Shown here piece after piece: positions 55,433 through 64,000 of a stretch of 64,000 nucleotides of DNA (its first letter is position 1; each line of letters begins with the position of its first letter). A program made the translations under genes and the position numbers. Where the stretch lies: positions 62,001 through 126,000 of the forward strand of contig JAUQWM010000032.1 of assembly GCA_030835125.1 (NCBI GenBank), given 5' to 3'. The notes below the pieces were generated by a model. That model searched no databases. It was not told the origin of the DNA and saw only the letters and a program-made list of their open reading frames with translations. Origin of the DNA: Gemmatimonadaceae bacterium (GTDB taxonomy: Bacteria > Gemmatimonadota > Gemmatimonadetes > Gemmatimonadales > Gemmatimonadaceae).

Positions 55433-56175
55433 GGAGAACCCGTTTCGCGGAGTCCCTGCAGGATCGGCGTTCGTTCCTGGCGAGCGCCGCCCGCGGCCTG
55501 TCGGCGATGGCACTGGCTCCGCTGGGAGAACGACTGGCCCCGGGCGGGCCCGCAGGCAATCCCGACTTCACCTTCGCGCGCCTGCGCTACGACTCCGGGG
55601 ACTGGGACTACAATCCCAAGGTCTGCGCGAACGTCCTCGACGCCGTGGTCCAGTACACGAACATCCCGGTGCACCAGGAGGAGGTGGTCATCACCGCCGA
55701 CTCGACGGAGCTCCTGGCGTTTCCGTTCCTCTTCATGACCGGCCACAAGCTGGTCCGGTTCAATGCGAAGGAGCGCGCGGGGCTGGTGCGGTTCGTCGAG
55801 AACGGCGGGCTGCTGTTCTCGGACGATTGCAACCACGACGTGAACGGCCTGTACGCGAAGTCGTTCGAGGCGGAGATGGGGCGCCTGTTCCCGGGTGGCG
55901 ACTCGATGCCGAAGCTCCCGAACGCGCACGCGATCTACCGCTCGTTCTTCCGCTTTCCCGACGGTCCGCCGCAGACGAGCCACGAACTGAACGGCTGGGG
56001 CGACAACATCGTCCATGACTACCTGCGGGGGCACGAGCACCGCGGCCGCCTGGGGGTGCTGTACTCCAACAAGGACTACGGCTGCGAATGGGACTACGAC
56101 TGGCGGAACAAGCGGTTCAGGCGCGACGACAACACGAGGTTCTGCGTGAACCTCGTGGTGTACGCGATGACCTGA
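55429..56175 (+). CDS. DUF4159-like protein with Tat-type signal
   Basis: A 248-residue protein from GTG 55429. A twin-arginine motif DRRSFLASAARG at about residues 11-22 leads a hydrophobic stretch. The body has FTFARLRYDSGDWDYNP, the FPFLFMTGHKLVRF and NGGLLFSDDCNHD segments, and ends FCVNLVVYAMT, typical of the DUF4159 family found beside MoxR/BatA/DUF58 genes. The fold resembles a glutamine-amidotransferase-like domain; no activity is known to me. Confidence 0.75.
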   Translation: MRRTRFAESLQDRRSFLASAARGLSAMALAPLGERLAPGGPAGNPDFTFARLRYDSGDWDYNPKVCANVLDAVVQYTNIPVHQEEVVITADSTELLAFPFLFMTGHKLVRFNAKERAGLVRFVENGGLLFSDDCNHDVNGLYAKSFEAEMGRLFPGGDSMPKLPNAHAIYRSFFRFPDGPPQTSHELNGWGDNIVHDYLRGHEHRGRLGVLYSNKDYGCEWDYDWRNKRFRRDDNTRFCVNLVVYAMT

Positions 56176-56233
56176 CACCGGGGCCAGCGGCCGGGCGAAT
56201 GCGAGGTCGCCTGGCCGCTGGCCTGCGTCAGGG

Positions 56234-57910
56234 TCAGTCGAACGCGGCCCCGGTCATGATGTTCCGGATCAGCAGCCACGGGCTGCCGTGCGAGATCGCG
56301 TTCGTCTGCGTCGGCTGGCCCTTGGCGTCCCCGCCGGTGCCGAACATCTGCCACTCTTTCGGCCCGGTGATCGCGTCGAGGTTCGCCCAGAAGTCGGTCG
56401 TGATCGCGTTGTAGGTGACGTCGGTGCACATGCGGGTGACCTTCCCGTTCCTGATCTCCCAGAACACGTGCCCGCCGAACTGCCCGTTGTAGCGCTGCTG
56501 GTCGATCGAGTAGCTCCCGCGGCCATCGATCATGATGCCGTTCTTCACGTCGGCGATCATCTCCTCCCGCGTCGGCGCGTTCGCCGGCCCGGGCTCGAGC
56601 TGGACGTTAGGCATCCGGAGGAAGGGGTAGTCGCGCCAGGAGTTCCCGAACGTGCACCCGCGGCTGAAGTTCTCGTTCATGTAGTGGGCGGTCTCGCGGT
56701 TGGTCGCCAGCCCGACCAGGATCCCGTCGCGGATGATGTCCCACTTCATGGTCTTCACGCCGTCGTCGTCGAAGCCGACCGAGCCCAGCCCGCGGGTGGT
56801 CTTGTCGGCCACCACGTTGAGGTGCTTCGATCCGTACTTGAGCTTCCCGACGTCGGACAGCTTCACGAAGCTCGTCCCGGCATAGTTCGCCTCGTAGCCC
56901 ACGACCCGGTCGACCTCGGTCGCGTGCGCGATGATCTCGTGGATCGTGAGCGCGGCGTGCGACGGCGACAGGATCAGGTCGCGCAGCCCGCTCGACCCCA
57001 TCGGCTTCGCCGAGCAGTTCTCGACGGCCTCGCCGGCCACCCGCTCGGCCACGTCGAGGAAGTCGCACTCGTCGATGATTTCCCAGCCGGCCGTGCCCTG
57101 GACGCCGGGGTAATTCCGCGTCCGGGTGACATCGCCCACGCGCGCCGTGATGTTCATGTTCGGCGTGGTGGTGAACAACTCCTGCTCGATGAACGAGCCC
57201 TCGCTGGACGCGAAGTAGCGCCACTCGTAGCTGCACTGGGCCGAGACATTGACGGCCGTCACGCCGGCGACCTTGCTGGCCTTGTCGACCACGGCCTGCG
57301 CCCAGGCCTGCTTGTCCGCCTGGGAGACGCTCAGCGGGTGCTTCGTCATGGGCGTGATGAAGTTCTCGACGTAGGCCGGCACGGGGGCCAGGCGCACGTC
57401 GGACCGCTTGGCGATCGCGCTGGCCCGCGCGACCTCCACGGCCATCCTCGTTATGCGGCGGACCTCGTCCTCGGTGACGATCGGGCTGCTGGCGAACCCC
57501 CAGACCCCGCTGTGGATCACGCGCACGCCGAAGCCGCCCGGGCGCCGGTCGGCATCCACCGGGATGCCCTGGGTGCCGCCGCCACCACGGCCCCCGCGTC
57601 CGCCACCGCCCCCGAATCCACCGCCGCCCCCGCCGCGGCCCCCACCCCCGCCGCCGCGCCCTGCCCCGGCGGCGCTGAAGTTCGCGGTGGCACCGGGCAG
57701 CGTCGACGTCAGCGTGAACCGGACGTCGGCGTACGTCGCGCCGGCCAGCCTGGCCTCCGCCAGCACGATGTCCGCCATGCCCTTGAAGCGCGTCTCGAGG
57801 ACGCGGCCTTTCGGCGACGTGGCGAGGAGGTTGTTGATCAGGTCACGCGAATAAAGCGCGAGCGCGGCCGAGGAGCCGGCGGTCTTCAGGAAGTCGCGTC
57901 GGGAACCCAT
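56234..57910 (-). CDS. TldD-like metalloprotease homologue with Tat signal and Gly-rich insert
   Basis: A 558-residue protein. The N-terminus GSRRDFLKTAGSSAALAL is a twin-arginine-type signal. Residues about 80-112 are almost pure Gly/Arg. The zinc motif HEIIAH (HExxxH) lies in LTIHEIIAHATEVDRVVGYE. Near the C-terminus, where TldD proteins usually have a CGKGQP-like motif supplying a Cys ligand, this protein has TGGDAKGQP without Cys. TldD acts with TldE on peptides and is normally cytoplasmic. It follows the TldE-like gene by 65 bases. Confidence 0.85.
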   Translation of the reverse strand: MGSRRDFLKTAGSSAALALYSRDLINNLLATSPKGRVLETRFKGMADIVLAEARLAGATYADVRFTLTSTLPGATANFSAAGAGRGGGGGGRGGGGGGFGGGGGRGGRGGGGTQGIPVDADRRPGGFGVRVIHSGVWGFASSPIVTEDEVRRITRMAVEVARASAIAKRSDVRLAPVPAYVENFITPMTKHPLSVSQADKQAWAQAVVDKASKVAGVTAVNVSAQCSYEWRYFASSEGSFIEQELFTTTPNMNITARVGDVTRTRNYPGVQGTAGWEIIDECDFLDVAERVAGEAVENCSAKPMGSSGLRDLILSPSHAALTIHEIIAHATEVDRVVGYEANYAGTSFVKLSDVGKLKYGSKHLNVVADKTTRGLGSVGFDDDGVKTMKWDIIRDGILVGLATNRETAHYMNENFSRGCTFGNSWRDYPFLRMPNVQLEPGPANAPTREEMIADVKNGIMIDGRGSYSIDQQRYNGQFGGHVFWEIRNGKVTRMCTDVTYNAITTDFWANLDAITGPKEWQMFGTGGDAKGQPTQTNAISHGSPWLLIRNIMTGAAFD

Positions 57911-57975
57911 GAGGTCCGAGGTCCGGGGTCAAGGCGAAGCGCCGGGCGCACAGCCGCACGGCGCGAGGGACGGCG

Positions 57976-59385
57976 TCAGAGTGCCGGGGACACTGAGGTC
58001 ATGTAGAACTCTTCGATCCGGACCGGTGGCACGAGTGCCGTCCCCAGTCCGTCGTACGATTCGCCGGTGTGCATCGGGACCGGCTTGCCCACCAGCGTCA
58101 GGTTATTGTAGCCGACGATCGGCGACATATTCCAGCGGAAGTTCTGCACCGGGCCGACCACCTCGCCGTTCTCGATGAGGAACAGCCCGTCGCGCGTCAT
58201 GCCGGTATTGAGCAGTGGCTGGTCCTCGGACGGCACGCCGCGGATGTACCAGAAGAACGTGACCAGCAGGCCGCGCCGCGTCTGCCGGATCATGTCCTCG
58301 ATCGACAGGTTCGATCCCTCCTGCGACAGGCTCATGTTCGGCGTGGCGCCCTGGTCCGCCCCGACCGCCCTGAGGAGGCCCTTCTCCACCCAGGTCACCG
58401 GTTTCGCAGGGCGGTTGTCGTTGAGGATCGGCGTCTGGCGCAGGATCGGGTTGCCGACATCGCTCTTGAGCGTGAACAGGTCGCTGAAGAGCTTGTCCCC
58501 CAGCTTCTTGTCCGCCATGTACCGGCCGACGGTGTTCAGGCCGGCCGCGCCGCCGCCCTGCGGCGCGCCAGCCCCGGGGGGACCACCAGCCCCGGGGGGA
58601 CCACCAGCACCGCGTCCGCCACCGCCGCCACCACCACCAAAGCCACCGCCGCCAAAGAGGCCGGTCATCAGCGACAGGAAACGCGCATTGGCGCGGGGCT
58701 CCAGGATGACCGTGTACCGACCCGGTTCGATCGCCCGCGCCTTCCGGCTCTTCAGCGCCTTGTCGGAAGCGACCTCGGTCAACGCCTTCGCGTCAATCAT
58801 GCGGAGGTCCTTGATGCCGGTCGTGCCCGCCCAGCCGGACCCGCTGCCGTCCGCCATGCGGCAGGTGAGGACGAAACCCGCCTCGGCCACGCGGTAGTAG
58901 GCGAACAGCCCTTTCGAGTTCGCGTTGCACGTCGCCTGGTCGATCTTGGGGATGTACCCCGCGCCCAGGACGCCCTTGCGCTCGGCGAGATCGATCGAGT
59001 CCTTCACCAGCCGCGCGCGCTCACCGGGACCGAAGTTGACCATGTCCGGGAGGGCGGCATCCACCGGGATGTACTCCTGGGGACCGAGCAGCTCCGGGAG
59101 GTTCGCATTGTCCGGTGCCTGACGAGCCTCCGAAAGCGCTTCCTCGACCATGGCCTTCAGGCCGGCATCGCTGAAGTCGCGGGTGTCGGCGTTGCCGCTC
59201 TTCTGCCCCAGCCGCACCGTCACGGTCACCTGGCGGTCGTACTGGACGAGGTTTGTCGTGATCGACGAGTTGGCCCACCGCGTGCCCGAACGTTCACCGC
59301 CGGTCAGGTTGACTTCCACCGCGTCGGCCGTGGCCATGTTCAGGACCTTGTCGACGATTTCCTTTGCCTGTTCGCGAGTATACAT
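57976..59385 (-). CDS. TldE/PmbA-like protein with Gly/Pro-rich insert
   Basis: A 469-residue partner-type protein. The N-terminal modulator domain has KVLNMATADAVEVNLTGGER and TVTVRLGQKSGNADTRDFSD. TVILEPRANARFLSLM leads into the core, and LLNTGMTRDGLFLIENGEVV lies near the end. No HExxxH motif is present, as expected for TldE. Residues about 248-280 form a Gly/Pro-rich loop (GFGGGGGGGGRGAGGPPGAG) like the one in the TldD neighbour. It has no signal peptide, in contrast to that neighbour. Confidence 0.85.
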   Translation of the reverse strand: MYTREQAKEIVDKVLNMATADAVEVNLTGGERSGTRWANSSITTNLVQYDRQVTVTVRLGQKSGNADTRDFSDAGLKAMVEEALSEARQAPDNANLPELLGPQEYIPVDAALPDMVNFGPGERARLVKDSIDLAERKGVLGAGYIPKIDQATCNANSKGLFAYYRVAEAGFVLTCRMADGSGSGWAGTTGIKDLRMIDAKALTEVASDKALKSRKARAIEPGRYTVILEPRANARFLSLMTGLFGGGGFGGGGGGGGRGAGGPPGAGGPPGAGAPQGGGAAGLNTVGRYMADKKLGDKLFSDLFTLKSDVGNPILRQTPILNDNRPAKPVTWVEKGLLRAVGADQGATPNMSLSQEGSNLSIEDMIRQTRRGLLVTFFWYIRGVPSEDQPLLNTGMTRDGLFLIENGEVVGPVQNFRWNMSPIVGYNNLTLVGKPVPMHTGESYDGLGTALVPPVRIEEFYMTSVSPAL

Positions 59386-59442
59386 AGTGGTCGAGAGCTA
59401 GGATCGCGCACCGGGACTGTCAAGCAGTTTCGACGCTCTTGC

Positions 59443-61161
59443 TCAGGCCAGTCCCCGCCGCCGGCGGTGCCACCATTCGACGCCGAGCGCGAGCGCGAAC
59501 GGGATGATCCACCACGGCGATCGCATCGGATGCCACGTCTCTACGCGCGACGCAGGCTGGAACGCTGCCGCCAGGCGCGCCGGGAGCGAGGAGAGTTCCG
59601 CCTCCGGAACCACCGACCCACCTCGTGACGTCATCAGGAGCTCGAGCAGGCCGGGCTCCGGTGGCGCAGCCACCCGAGCGGCGCTGTCCACCACGAAGGG
59701 GACGATCGCCTCGTCGTTGCCAGAGCGGACCACCAGGTGATGGACACCGGGACGGCCGGGTGCAGCAAGCGTCGCGGTGAACAGTCCCCTCGTGGATACG
59801 GGCCAGGGCCGGATGACGGCGCTGTCGTCGCCGGCGATCACTGCCACGGGGACGGTGCGGTCCCCGACCGCGGCGGCCGCACGCACGGCCACGGTGACCG
59901 CGATCGACTGGCCCGGCGCGGCGACACGGCGATCCAGCACGACCTCCAGCGGAGCAGGTGCGCCCGCACTCCACTCGGCCAACTGGTTCGTCCAGAATCG
60001 ATCGAAGCCACTGTTGCCATCGCGAAAGTGCCAGGCATCCAGAGCGCCGCTCGTATAGACACGACCCCCACCCAGGGCGAACGAGAACACCACCGGCTGC
60101 TCGATCGCGTCGCGACCCGCAAACGCGGCATGCACCGCCGTGCCAGGCGGGGTGGTAACGGGCCGGGCGAAATCGCGGGCGCGCAGGCTGTCGCCGGTCG
60201 CGGTCCGCAGGACCATGGCGCTGTCGAGCCGCGTACCGCGCCACTCCCGCATGCCGGTCAGGCGATCCACCGGTCCGGCCACGCGCTGGTCCATCAGCAG
60301 CACGATGCGGCCGCCGCGGTTCCGGGCGTACGCCTCCAGCCCGGCGACGCCGGCCTCGTCGAGGGCCTCGGGGGCACCAATCACCACGCTCGCGAATGGC
60401 GCGATCGAGAGGGCATCCCGCAACGACGTCGGCGCCGGTCCACCCGTCGCCGCCACGCCGCGCGATGCCTGCACGCGCCAGGTCACCAGGAACCGCGGAT
60501 CATCCTCAACGGACCGCCTGACGAACGTGGACAGCCAGGACGGGCGGGGGTCGAAGAACAGGACCTGCAGGCGCGCATCGTGGACGTGCGTGGCGGTCGT
60601 CGCTTCGTCCGTGAGACCGGCGACCGTCGCCGACGCGCGGAGCAGCACGGTGCCGGTGTCGGTCGGGAGGTGGAAGAGGTGCACCCGGACGTCGGCGCTG
60701 TCCCCGACCACCGAGTCGGTCACCTGGTCGATGATTCCCGCCCCGGTGGCCAGCTGCACGCTGAGTGCCTGACGAGCGGCGCCCGTGACCCTGACCGTCA
60801 CCGCGACGGGCACCCGCGAGTCGCGCGGCGCTGACGCCGGAGCCTCGACCGACAGGATCGTGACGCCGGCCCGCGCGGGACGTGGCGCGACGGCAAACAG
60901 CGGTGCCGCCGGCATGTCGGCGATGTCCGGCAGCCGGTCCCCGGCGACGACGCTGGCGGCCGCGCCGGCAAAGGGGCCGCGTACCACGGTGAACCCGCGG
61001 ACGAGCGACTCCGCGACGCGACCGGACAGCGACTCGTCAGGCACGCTCGACGCCACGACCGCCACGATCGGCCGGGACGGCCGCCGCGACGAGATCGCGG
61101 GGTCGACGATCGCCACCACCACGATCGCGACCGCGAGGGCCCGCAGCGGCATCACGCTCAT
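59443..61161 (-). CDS. Membrane protein of the BatA/DUF4175 neighbourhood, amidotransferase-like middle domain
   Basis: A 572-residue protein. The N-terminal helix (LRALAVAIVVVAIVDPAI) and C-terminal helix (WWIIPFALALGVEWWHRRRR) frame a large periplasmic part. The centre (LQVLFFDPRPSWLSTFVRRS; FASVVIGAPEALDEAGVAGL) resembles the glutamine-amidotransferase-like fold seen in such clusters. Ig-like segments precede and follow it. ATG 61161 overlaps the preceding stop as ATGA. Function unknown. Confidence 0.65.
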   Translation of the reverse strand: MSVMPLRALAVAIVVVAIVDPAISSRRPSRPIVAVVASSVPDESLSGRVAESLVRGFTVVRGPFAGAAASVVAGDRLPDIADMPAAPLFAVAPRPARAGVTILSVEAPASAPRDSRVPVAVTVRVTGAARQALSVQLATGAGIIDQVTDSVVGDSADVRVHLFHLPTDTGTVLLRASATVAGLTDEATTATHVHDARLQVLFFDPRPSWLSTFVRRSVEDDPRFLVTWRVQASRGVAATGGPAPTSLRDALSIAPFASVVIGAPEALDEAGVAGLEAYARNRGGRIVLLMDQRVAGPVDRLTGMREWRGTRLDSAMVLRTATGDSLRARDFARPVTTPPGTAVHAAFAGRDAIEQPVVFSFALGGGRVYTSGALDAWHFRDGNSGFDRFWTNQLAEWSAGAPAPLEVVLDRRVAAPGQSIAVTVAVRAAAAVGDRTVPVAVIAGDDSAVIRPWPVSTRGLFTATLAAPGRPGVHHLVVRSGNDEAIVPFVVDSAARVAAPPEPGLLELLMTSRGGSVVPEAELSSLPARLAAAFQPASRVETWHPMRSPWWIIPFALALGVEWWHRRRRGLA

Positions 61162-63242
61162 GGCCGTGCCCCACCCCGGATCATGGCGTCGCGGAGTGCT
61201 CCCTCGAGGAAGGCGGCCGGCTCCTGCCCCGCCACTCCCGGCGCGGAACGCAGGTCGGCCCGCAGCATCGCGGCCAGGGTGCGAACGACTTCGTCGACGG
61301 TCGCGCCGCCAGCGCGCGACCCGCGCGGGAACTCCTGCACGCGGGCGACGATGTCGCGCACGGCCTGCGAGGATGGGTCCTGGCGCAACAACGCCACGGC
61401 GGCTGCCTGGGCGCGCGCCGCCGAGCGAACGGTGGTGTCCATCGCCAACGGTGCCACCGCGGCGAGCAGTGCGCGGATTGCGACCGGACGCGCCGCCAGC
61501 GGCGCGGAAGCCCCTGGACCGGACATGCCGGCGGTCAGCGCGAGCGTCCCGGTCAGCCGCCGGTCGAGGTCGATCCGCTCACGTTGCGTCAGCGCGCGCA
61601 GGATGAAGCGAGACCGCGCGAAGGCGCGCATCAGGTTCTCGAGCGCCGCGCGCTCATCGCGGAGTGCCTGGTCGAGGCTCGCCTCATTGAGCGCCGTGGA
61701 CGCCCGGCTCATCGATCGGATGGCGCGGGTCATTTCGATACGACCCCGGTTCTGCAACCTGCCGGCGAGGATGTCGCCTTCCGCCTCGGCCTCGGCTTCC
61801 TCGTTGAGTTCGAGCGTCCCCGCGGTCTCCAGGGCCTCGTCCTCCAGTTCGCCACCCATCATGAACACGAACTCGGCGCGCACCTGGCGCTGCTCCGCCG
61901 ACAGCTGACGGGCGGCATCCGCCACCGAGTCGGCCGACATTCGCGACCGGGCGGCGAGCAGGCGTTCGGTCTTGAGGATGACCATCTGCTGGCTCACCGC
62001 ATAGCGATCGCGCTCGTCCTCCGCGGCAAAGCCCTCGGCGGCGACTGCGCCCGGCGTCACGACCTCCAGGACGTAACTCTCCGATTCGACGGGCGGAGCG
62101 CCCGGCCGGCGGTCGGTCGCGATGGCGCGGTAGACGACGAGGTCACCCGGTGCCAGGTCCATCCGGGCCACCTGCCATGTTCCGCGTCCCGCCCACGATC
62201 GCGTACCCTGGCCGTCGATGCGGAGCGGGACGTCCTGCTCCGTGAACGTGAAGCGTTCGCCGGAACCGGAGACGGCGGTGTATCGCAGCCGCAGCGACGC
62301 CAGGGCGAGGTCGTCTTCCGCCTCGACGCGGACCGGAAGTGAGTCGGGCACGGTGGCGAAGAACAGGTCGCGACCCGGCGAGGAGAGCGTGACCCGCGGC
62401 GGCCGATCCGGCGTGACCGACAGGCCGAGCAGCCTCCGCGGGCCGCGGTTGCCGGCGACATCCCTGGGCTCGAGCGCGAGGAAGCCATCGGCATCGGCGA
62501 CGAACTCGGTCGTGACCGATCCGTTCGAGACCGCCAGCGTGCGCGTGCCGGCCAGCGTCTCGAGCAGGACGGAGTCGGCGCCTGCCTCGACCCGGATTCT
62601 CACGTGGCTGGCGGCGAGCGCGTCGATGCGCGACGGATCTTCAGTTACGGACCGGGCGAGCCCGCTGTACGCCGGGGGATCCACCGTGATGACGACCCGG
62701 CCTAACGATGGGAGGGATCCGCGGGGAGCGCCGGTCGGCGACCGGGCGGCGCCCCCGGCCGGCCGCGCGATGCCCGCGACGACCAGCAGGCCGCACGCGA
62801 GCACCGCGAGGGCGGGATGGCGCGCCGGGAAGAGCCGCCCCACGTCCACGTCCTTCACGACCTCTGCGGCCCGCCGGGCGATGACGTCCCGGACGTACCC
62901 GGAAGTCCCGGTCCGGCCCGCGGCAAGTTCGGCAGCCGTGACGATGAGGTTCCGGCACTGCGGCGCCCGGCGCTCCACGCGGCGGGCGACATCGGTCGTC
63001 GAGCGCCACCATCCCGGTCGCCACGCATCGCCGAGGAGCATCCGCGCTCCGGCGCCCGCCACCGCGAGCGCCACCAGCGCGATGATCCGCGGCGTCGTGT
63101 CCGGGCGGAGACCGGCGGCGAGGACGAGCGCGGCGGCCGCCAGGCCCGCGGCGAGACCCTCGAGCGCACGCACGGCCAGGAGCCTCGTGCGCACGACGCC
63201 GAGGAAGCCGAGGACCCCGCTCTCGTCAGGCAGCACGCGCAT
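61158..63242 (-). CDS. DUF4175-like membrane protein
   Basis: A 694-residue protein. Two N-terminal hydrophobic helices (GLAAGLAAAALVLAAGL and IIALVALAVAGAGARMLL) and a third near 185 (ALAVLACGLLVVAGIA) precede Ig-like beta domains (VVITVDPPAYSGLARSVTED) and a helical, Glu/Arg-rich C-terminus with predicted coiled coil. This layout matches DUF4175-type proteins encoded next to BatA genes. ATG 63242 overlaps the upstream gene by 17 bases. GTG at codon 3 is also possible. Confidence 0.7.
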   Translation of the reverse strand: MRVLPDESGVLGFLGVVRTRLLAVRALEGLAAGLAAAALVLAAGLRPDTTPRIIALVALAVAGAGARMLLGDAWRPGWWRSTTDVARRVERRAPQCRNLIVTAAELAAGRTGTSGYVRDVIARRAAEVVKDVDVGRLFPARHPALAVLACGLLVVAGIARPAGGAARSPTGAPRGSLPSLGRVVITVDPPAYSGLARSVTEDPSRIDALAASHVRIRVEAGADSVLLETLAGTRTLAVSNGSVTTEFVADADGFLALEPRDVAGNRGPRRLLGLSVTPDRPPRVTLSSPGRDLFFATVPDSLPVRVEAEDDLALASLRLRYTAVSGSGERFTFTEQDVPLRIDGQGTRSWAGRGTWQVARMDLAPGDLVVYRAIATDRRPGAPPVESESYVLEVVTPGAVAAEGFAAEDERDRYAVSQQMVILKTERLLAARSRMSADSVADAARQLSAEQRQVRAEFVFMMGGELEDEALETAGTLELNEEAEAEAEGDILAGRLQNRGRIEMTRAIRSMSRASTALNEASLDQALRDERAALENLMRAFARSRFILRALTQRERIDLDRRLTGTLALTAGMSGPGASAPLAARPVAIRALLAAVAPLAMDTTVRSAARAQAAAVALLRQDPSSQAVRDIVARVQEFPRGSRAGGATVDEVVRTLAAMLRADLRSAPGVAGQEPAAFLEGALRDAMIRGGARP

Positions 63243-64000
63243 CCGCCACCTCGCGACCCGAACGGCCGACGCGTGGCGCGCGCCGGCGCAGCCACTCCTC
63301 GACCCCCAGCAGGACCAGCGCCGCCACCCAGAGCCACCGTCCATCGGGCGAGGACTCGTCGCGACCGCCGGGAGCCACCTCGGTCGCCGGGCGCTCCCAC
63401 TGCCGGAGCCGGTCGTCGGCCACGACCGAGGGGTCGAGTTCGCGCGGATCCAGGCCGGTCTGCAGCGAGGTCCCAAGCCCGGCGAGCACCGCGGTCGCGG
63501 CCAGGCTTCCTGGCGGTGCGCAGGAGAACAGCACCAGCGTGTCGCCGCCGGCCGCGCCCGCGACCGAGGCGATCACGGAACCGCGATCGTTGCGCGCCAG
63601 TGGCGTGCCGGGGGCGATGCACCCGTCGACCGCATCGGTCGCGCGGCTTGCCGCCGCCAGCGCGCGATAGCGCCGCATCGCGATCGCCACGTCCGCCTGC
63701 CAGGGATGGGCCAGCGGCGCCAGGCGCCGCCCCAGGGCGTCGCGTCCCGCATAACGAGGAAAGACGACGGCCGCCTTGCGGGGACCCGGGGTGGCGGCGC
63801 TCGTCGCCTGCACCGCGGCCCGCATCGCCGATACCGCTGGGCGGTCCTCCTCGGCAGCGAGGATCACCAGGCCCGCGTCGCCGGACCGTGACGCTGCCGG
63901 CCAGGTCGCGGCGGTCGACCGCGCGCCGATGGCGACATGGACACCGTTCTCGAGCACGACGCTCGTATCGGGCAGCGGCCCGATGCCGCCGCCGGCCCGC
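63226..64000 (-). CDS. BatA-like membrane protein, C-terminal part, cut by window edge
   Basis: The frame is open to the window end. The 257 visible residues have a beta/alpha region (AAVVFPRYAGRDALGRRLAP; DTLVLFSCAPPGSLAATAVL) and end in a membrane helix (RWLWVAALVLLGVEEWLRRR), the usual C-terminus of BatA-domain proteins. The N-terminal aerotolerance-type domain would lie beyond 64000. MoxR and DUF58 genes are expected further upstream, which is inference. Confidence 0.65.
   Translation of the reverse strand, partial: RAGGGIGPLPDTSVVLENGVHVAIGARSTAATWPAASRSGDAGLVILAAEEDRPAVSAMRAAVQATSAATPGPRKAAVVFPRYAGRDALGRRLAPLAHPWQADVAIAMRRYRALAAASRATDAVDGCIAPGTPLARNDRGSVIASVAGAAGGDTLVLFSCAPPGSLAATAVLAGLGTSLQTGLDPRELDPSVVADDRLRQWERPATEVAPGGRDESSPDGRWLWVAALVLLGVEEWLRRRAPRVGRSGREVADARAA

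Overview
The window is a high-GC bacterial chromosome segment made almost entirely of core genes. Gene order, base composition, frequent GTG starts, and the neighbourhood of BatA-like, DUF4175-like, TldD/TldE-like and DUF4159-like genes suggest a member of the Gemmatimonadota; that assignment is inference from content, not from a marker-gene comparison. No insertion sequence, prophage, CRISPR array or replication origin was seen, and no gap between genes exceeds 300 bases.

Layout. (1) 1-4226: pnp (cut by the window edge) and rpsO on the minus strand, a divergent membrane Ser/Thr kinase, and a small exported protein. (2) 4223-12788: one long minus-strand translation/envelope cluster, rplM-rpsI-rpsB-tsf-pyrH-frr-uppS-cdsA-dxr-rseP, with a good promoter and a structured leader before rplM and an intrinsic terminator between rpsB and tsf. 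(3) 12831-17690: an acyl-CoA carboxylase operon (carboxyltransferase, biotin carboxylase, separate biotinyl carrier) with an rRNA uracil methyltransferase gene inside it. (4) 17861-20491: a hybrid sensor histidine kinase, convergent with (5) 20584-30371: dapE-asd-lysC-dapB-dapA-dapD-aroA-cmk-rpsA. From dapE to cmk every gene overlaps the next by a few bases, so lysine/diaminopimelate synthesis, aroA and cmk look translationally coupled. (6) 30475-34036: a divergent protein resembling the C-terminal catalytic domain of [FeFe] hydrogenase, an exported M20 amidohydrolase and a membrane-anchored GNAT enzyme. (7) 34037-38096: tRNA-Leu(UAA) and tRNA-Gly(GCC), a toroid-type glycosidase-like protein and an exported barrel-like protein. 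(8) 38097-47626: rny-folD-xseA-xseB-ispA-dxs-nadK-recN on the minus strand. (9) 47885-56175: a large beta-helix lipoprotein, a Tat-exported small protein, a phosphoribosyltransferase/erythromycin-esterase pair, a secreted protein, and a small membrane protein coupled to a DUF4159-like protein. (10) 56234-64000: TldD-like, TldE-like, two membrane proteins and a BatA-like protein cut by the window edge, all on the minus strand.

Three sequence-level patterns cut across the genes. First, the octamer-like word CGTTAGG(C)/(G)CCTAACG occurs 17 times, nearly always inside genes, where it places TTA leucine codons in otherwise GC-rich reading frames. A second word, GCATAACGAG, occurs seven times. Second, many spacers carry word-like tandem repeats. 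Several form long imperfect hairpins whose two arms repeat the same short word, and the word differs from spacer to spacer. Third, such repeats have entered coding sequence: inside aroA, at the 3' end of dxr, and possibly at the 5' end of tsf. The [FeFe]-hydrogenase-like protein and a Tat-signalled TldD-like protein that appears to lack the family's cysteine ligand are the most unusual gene products.
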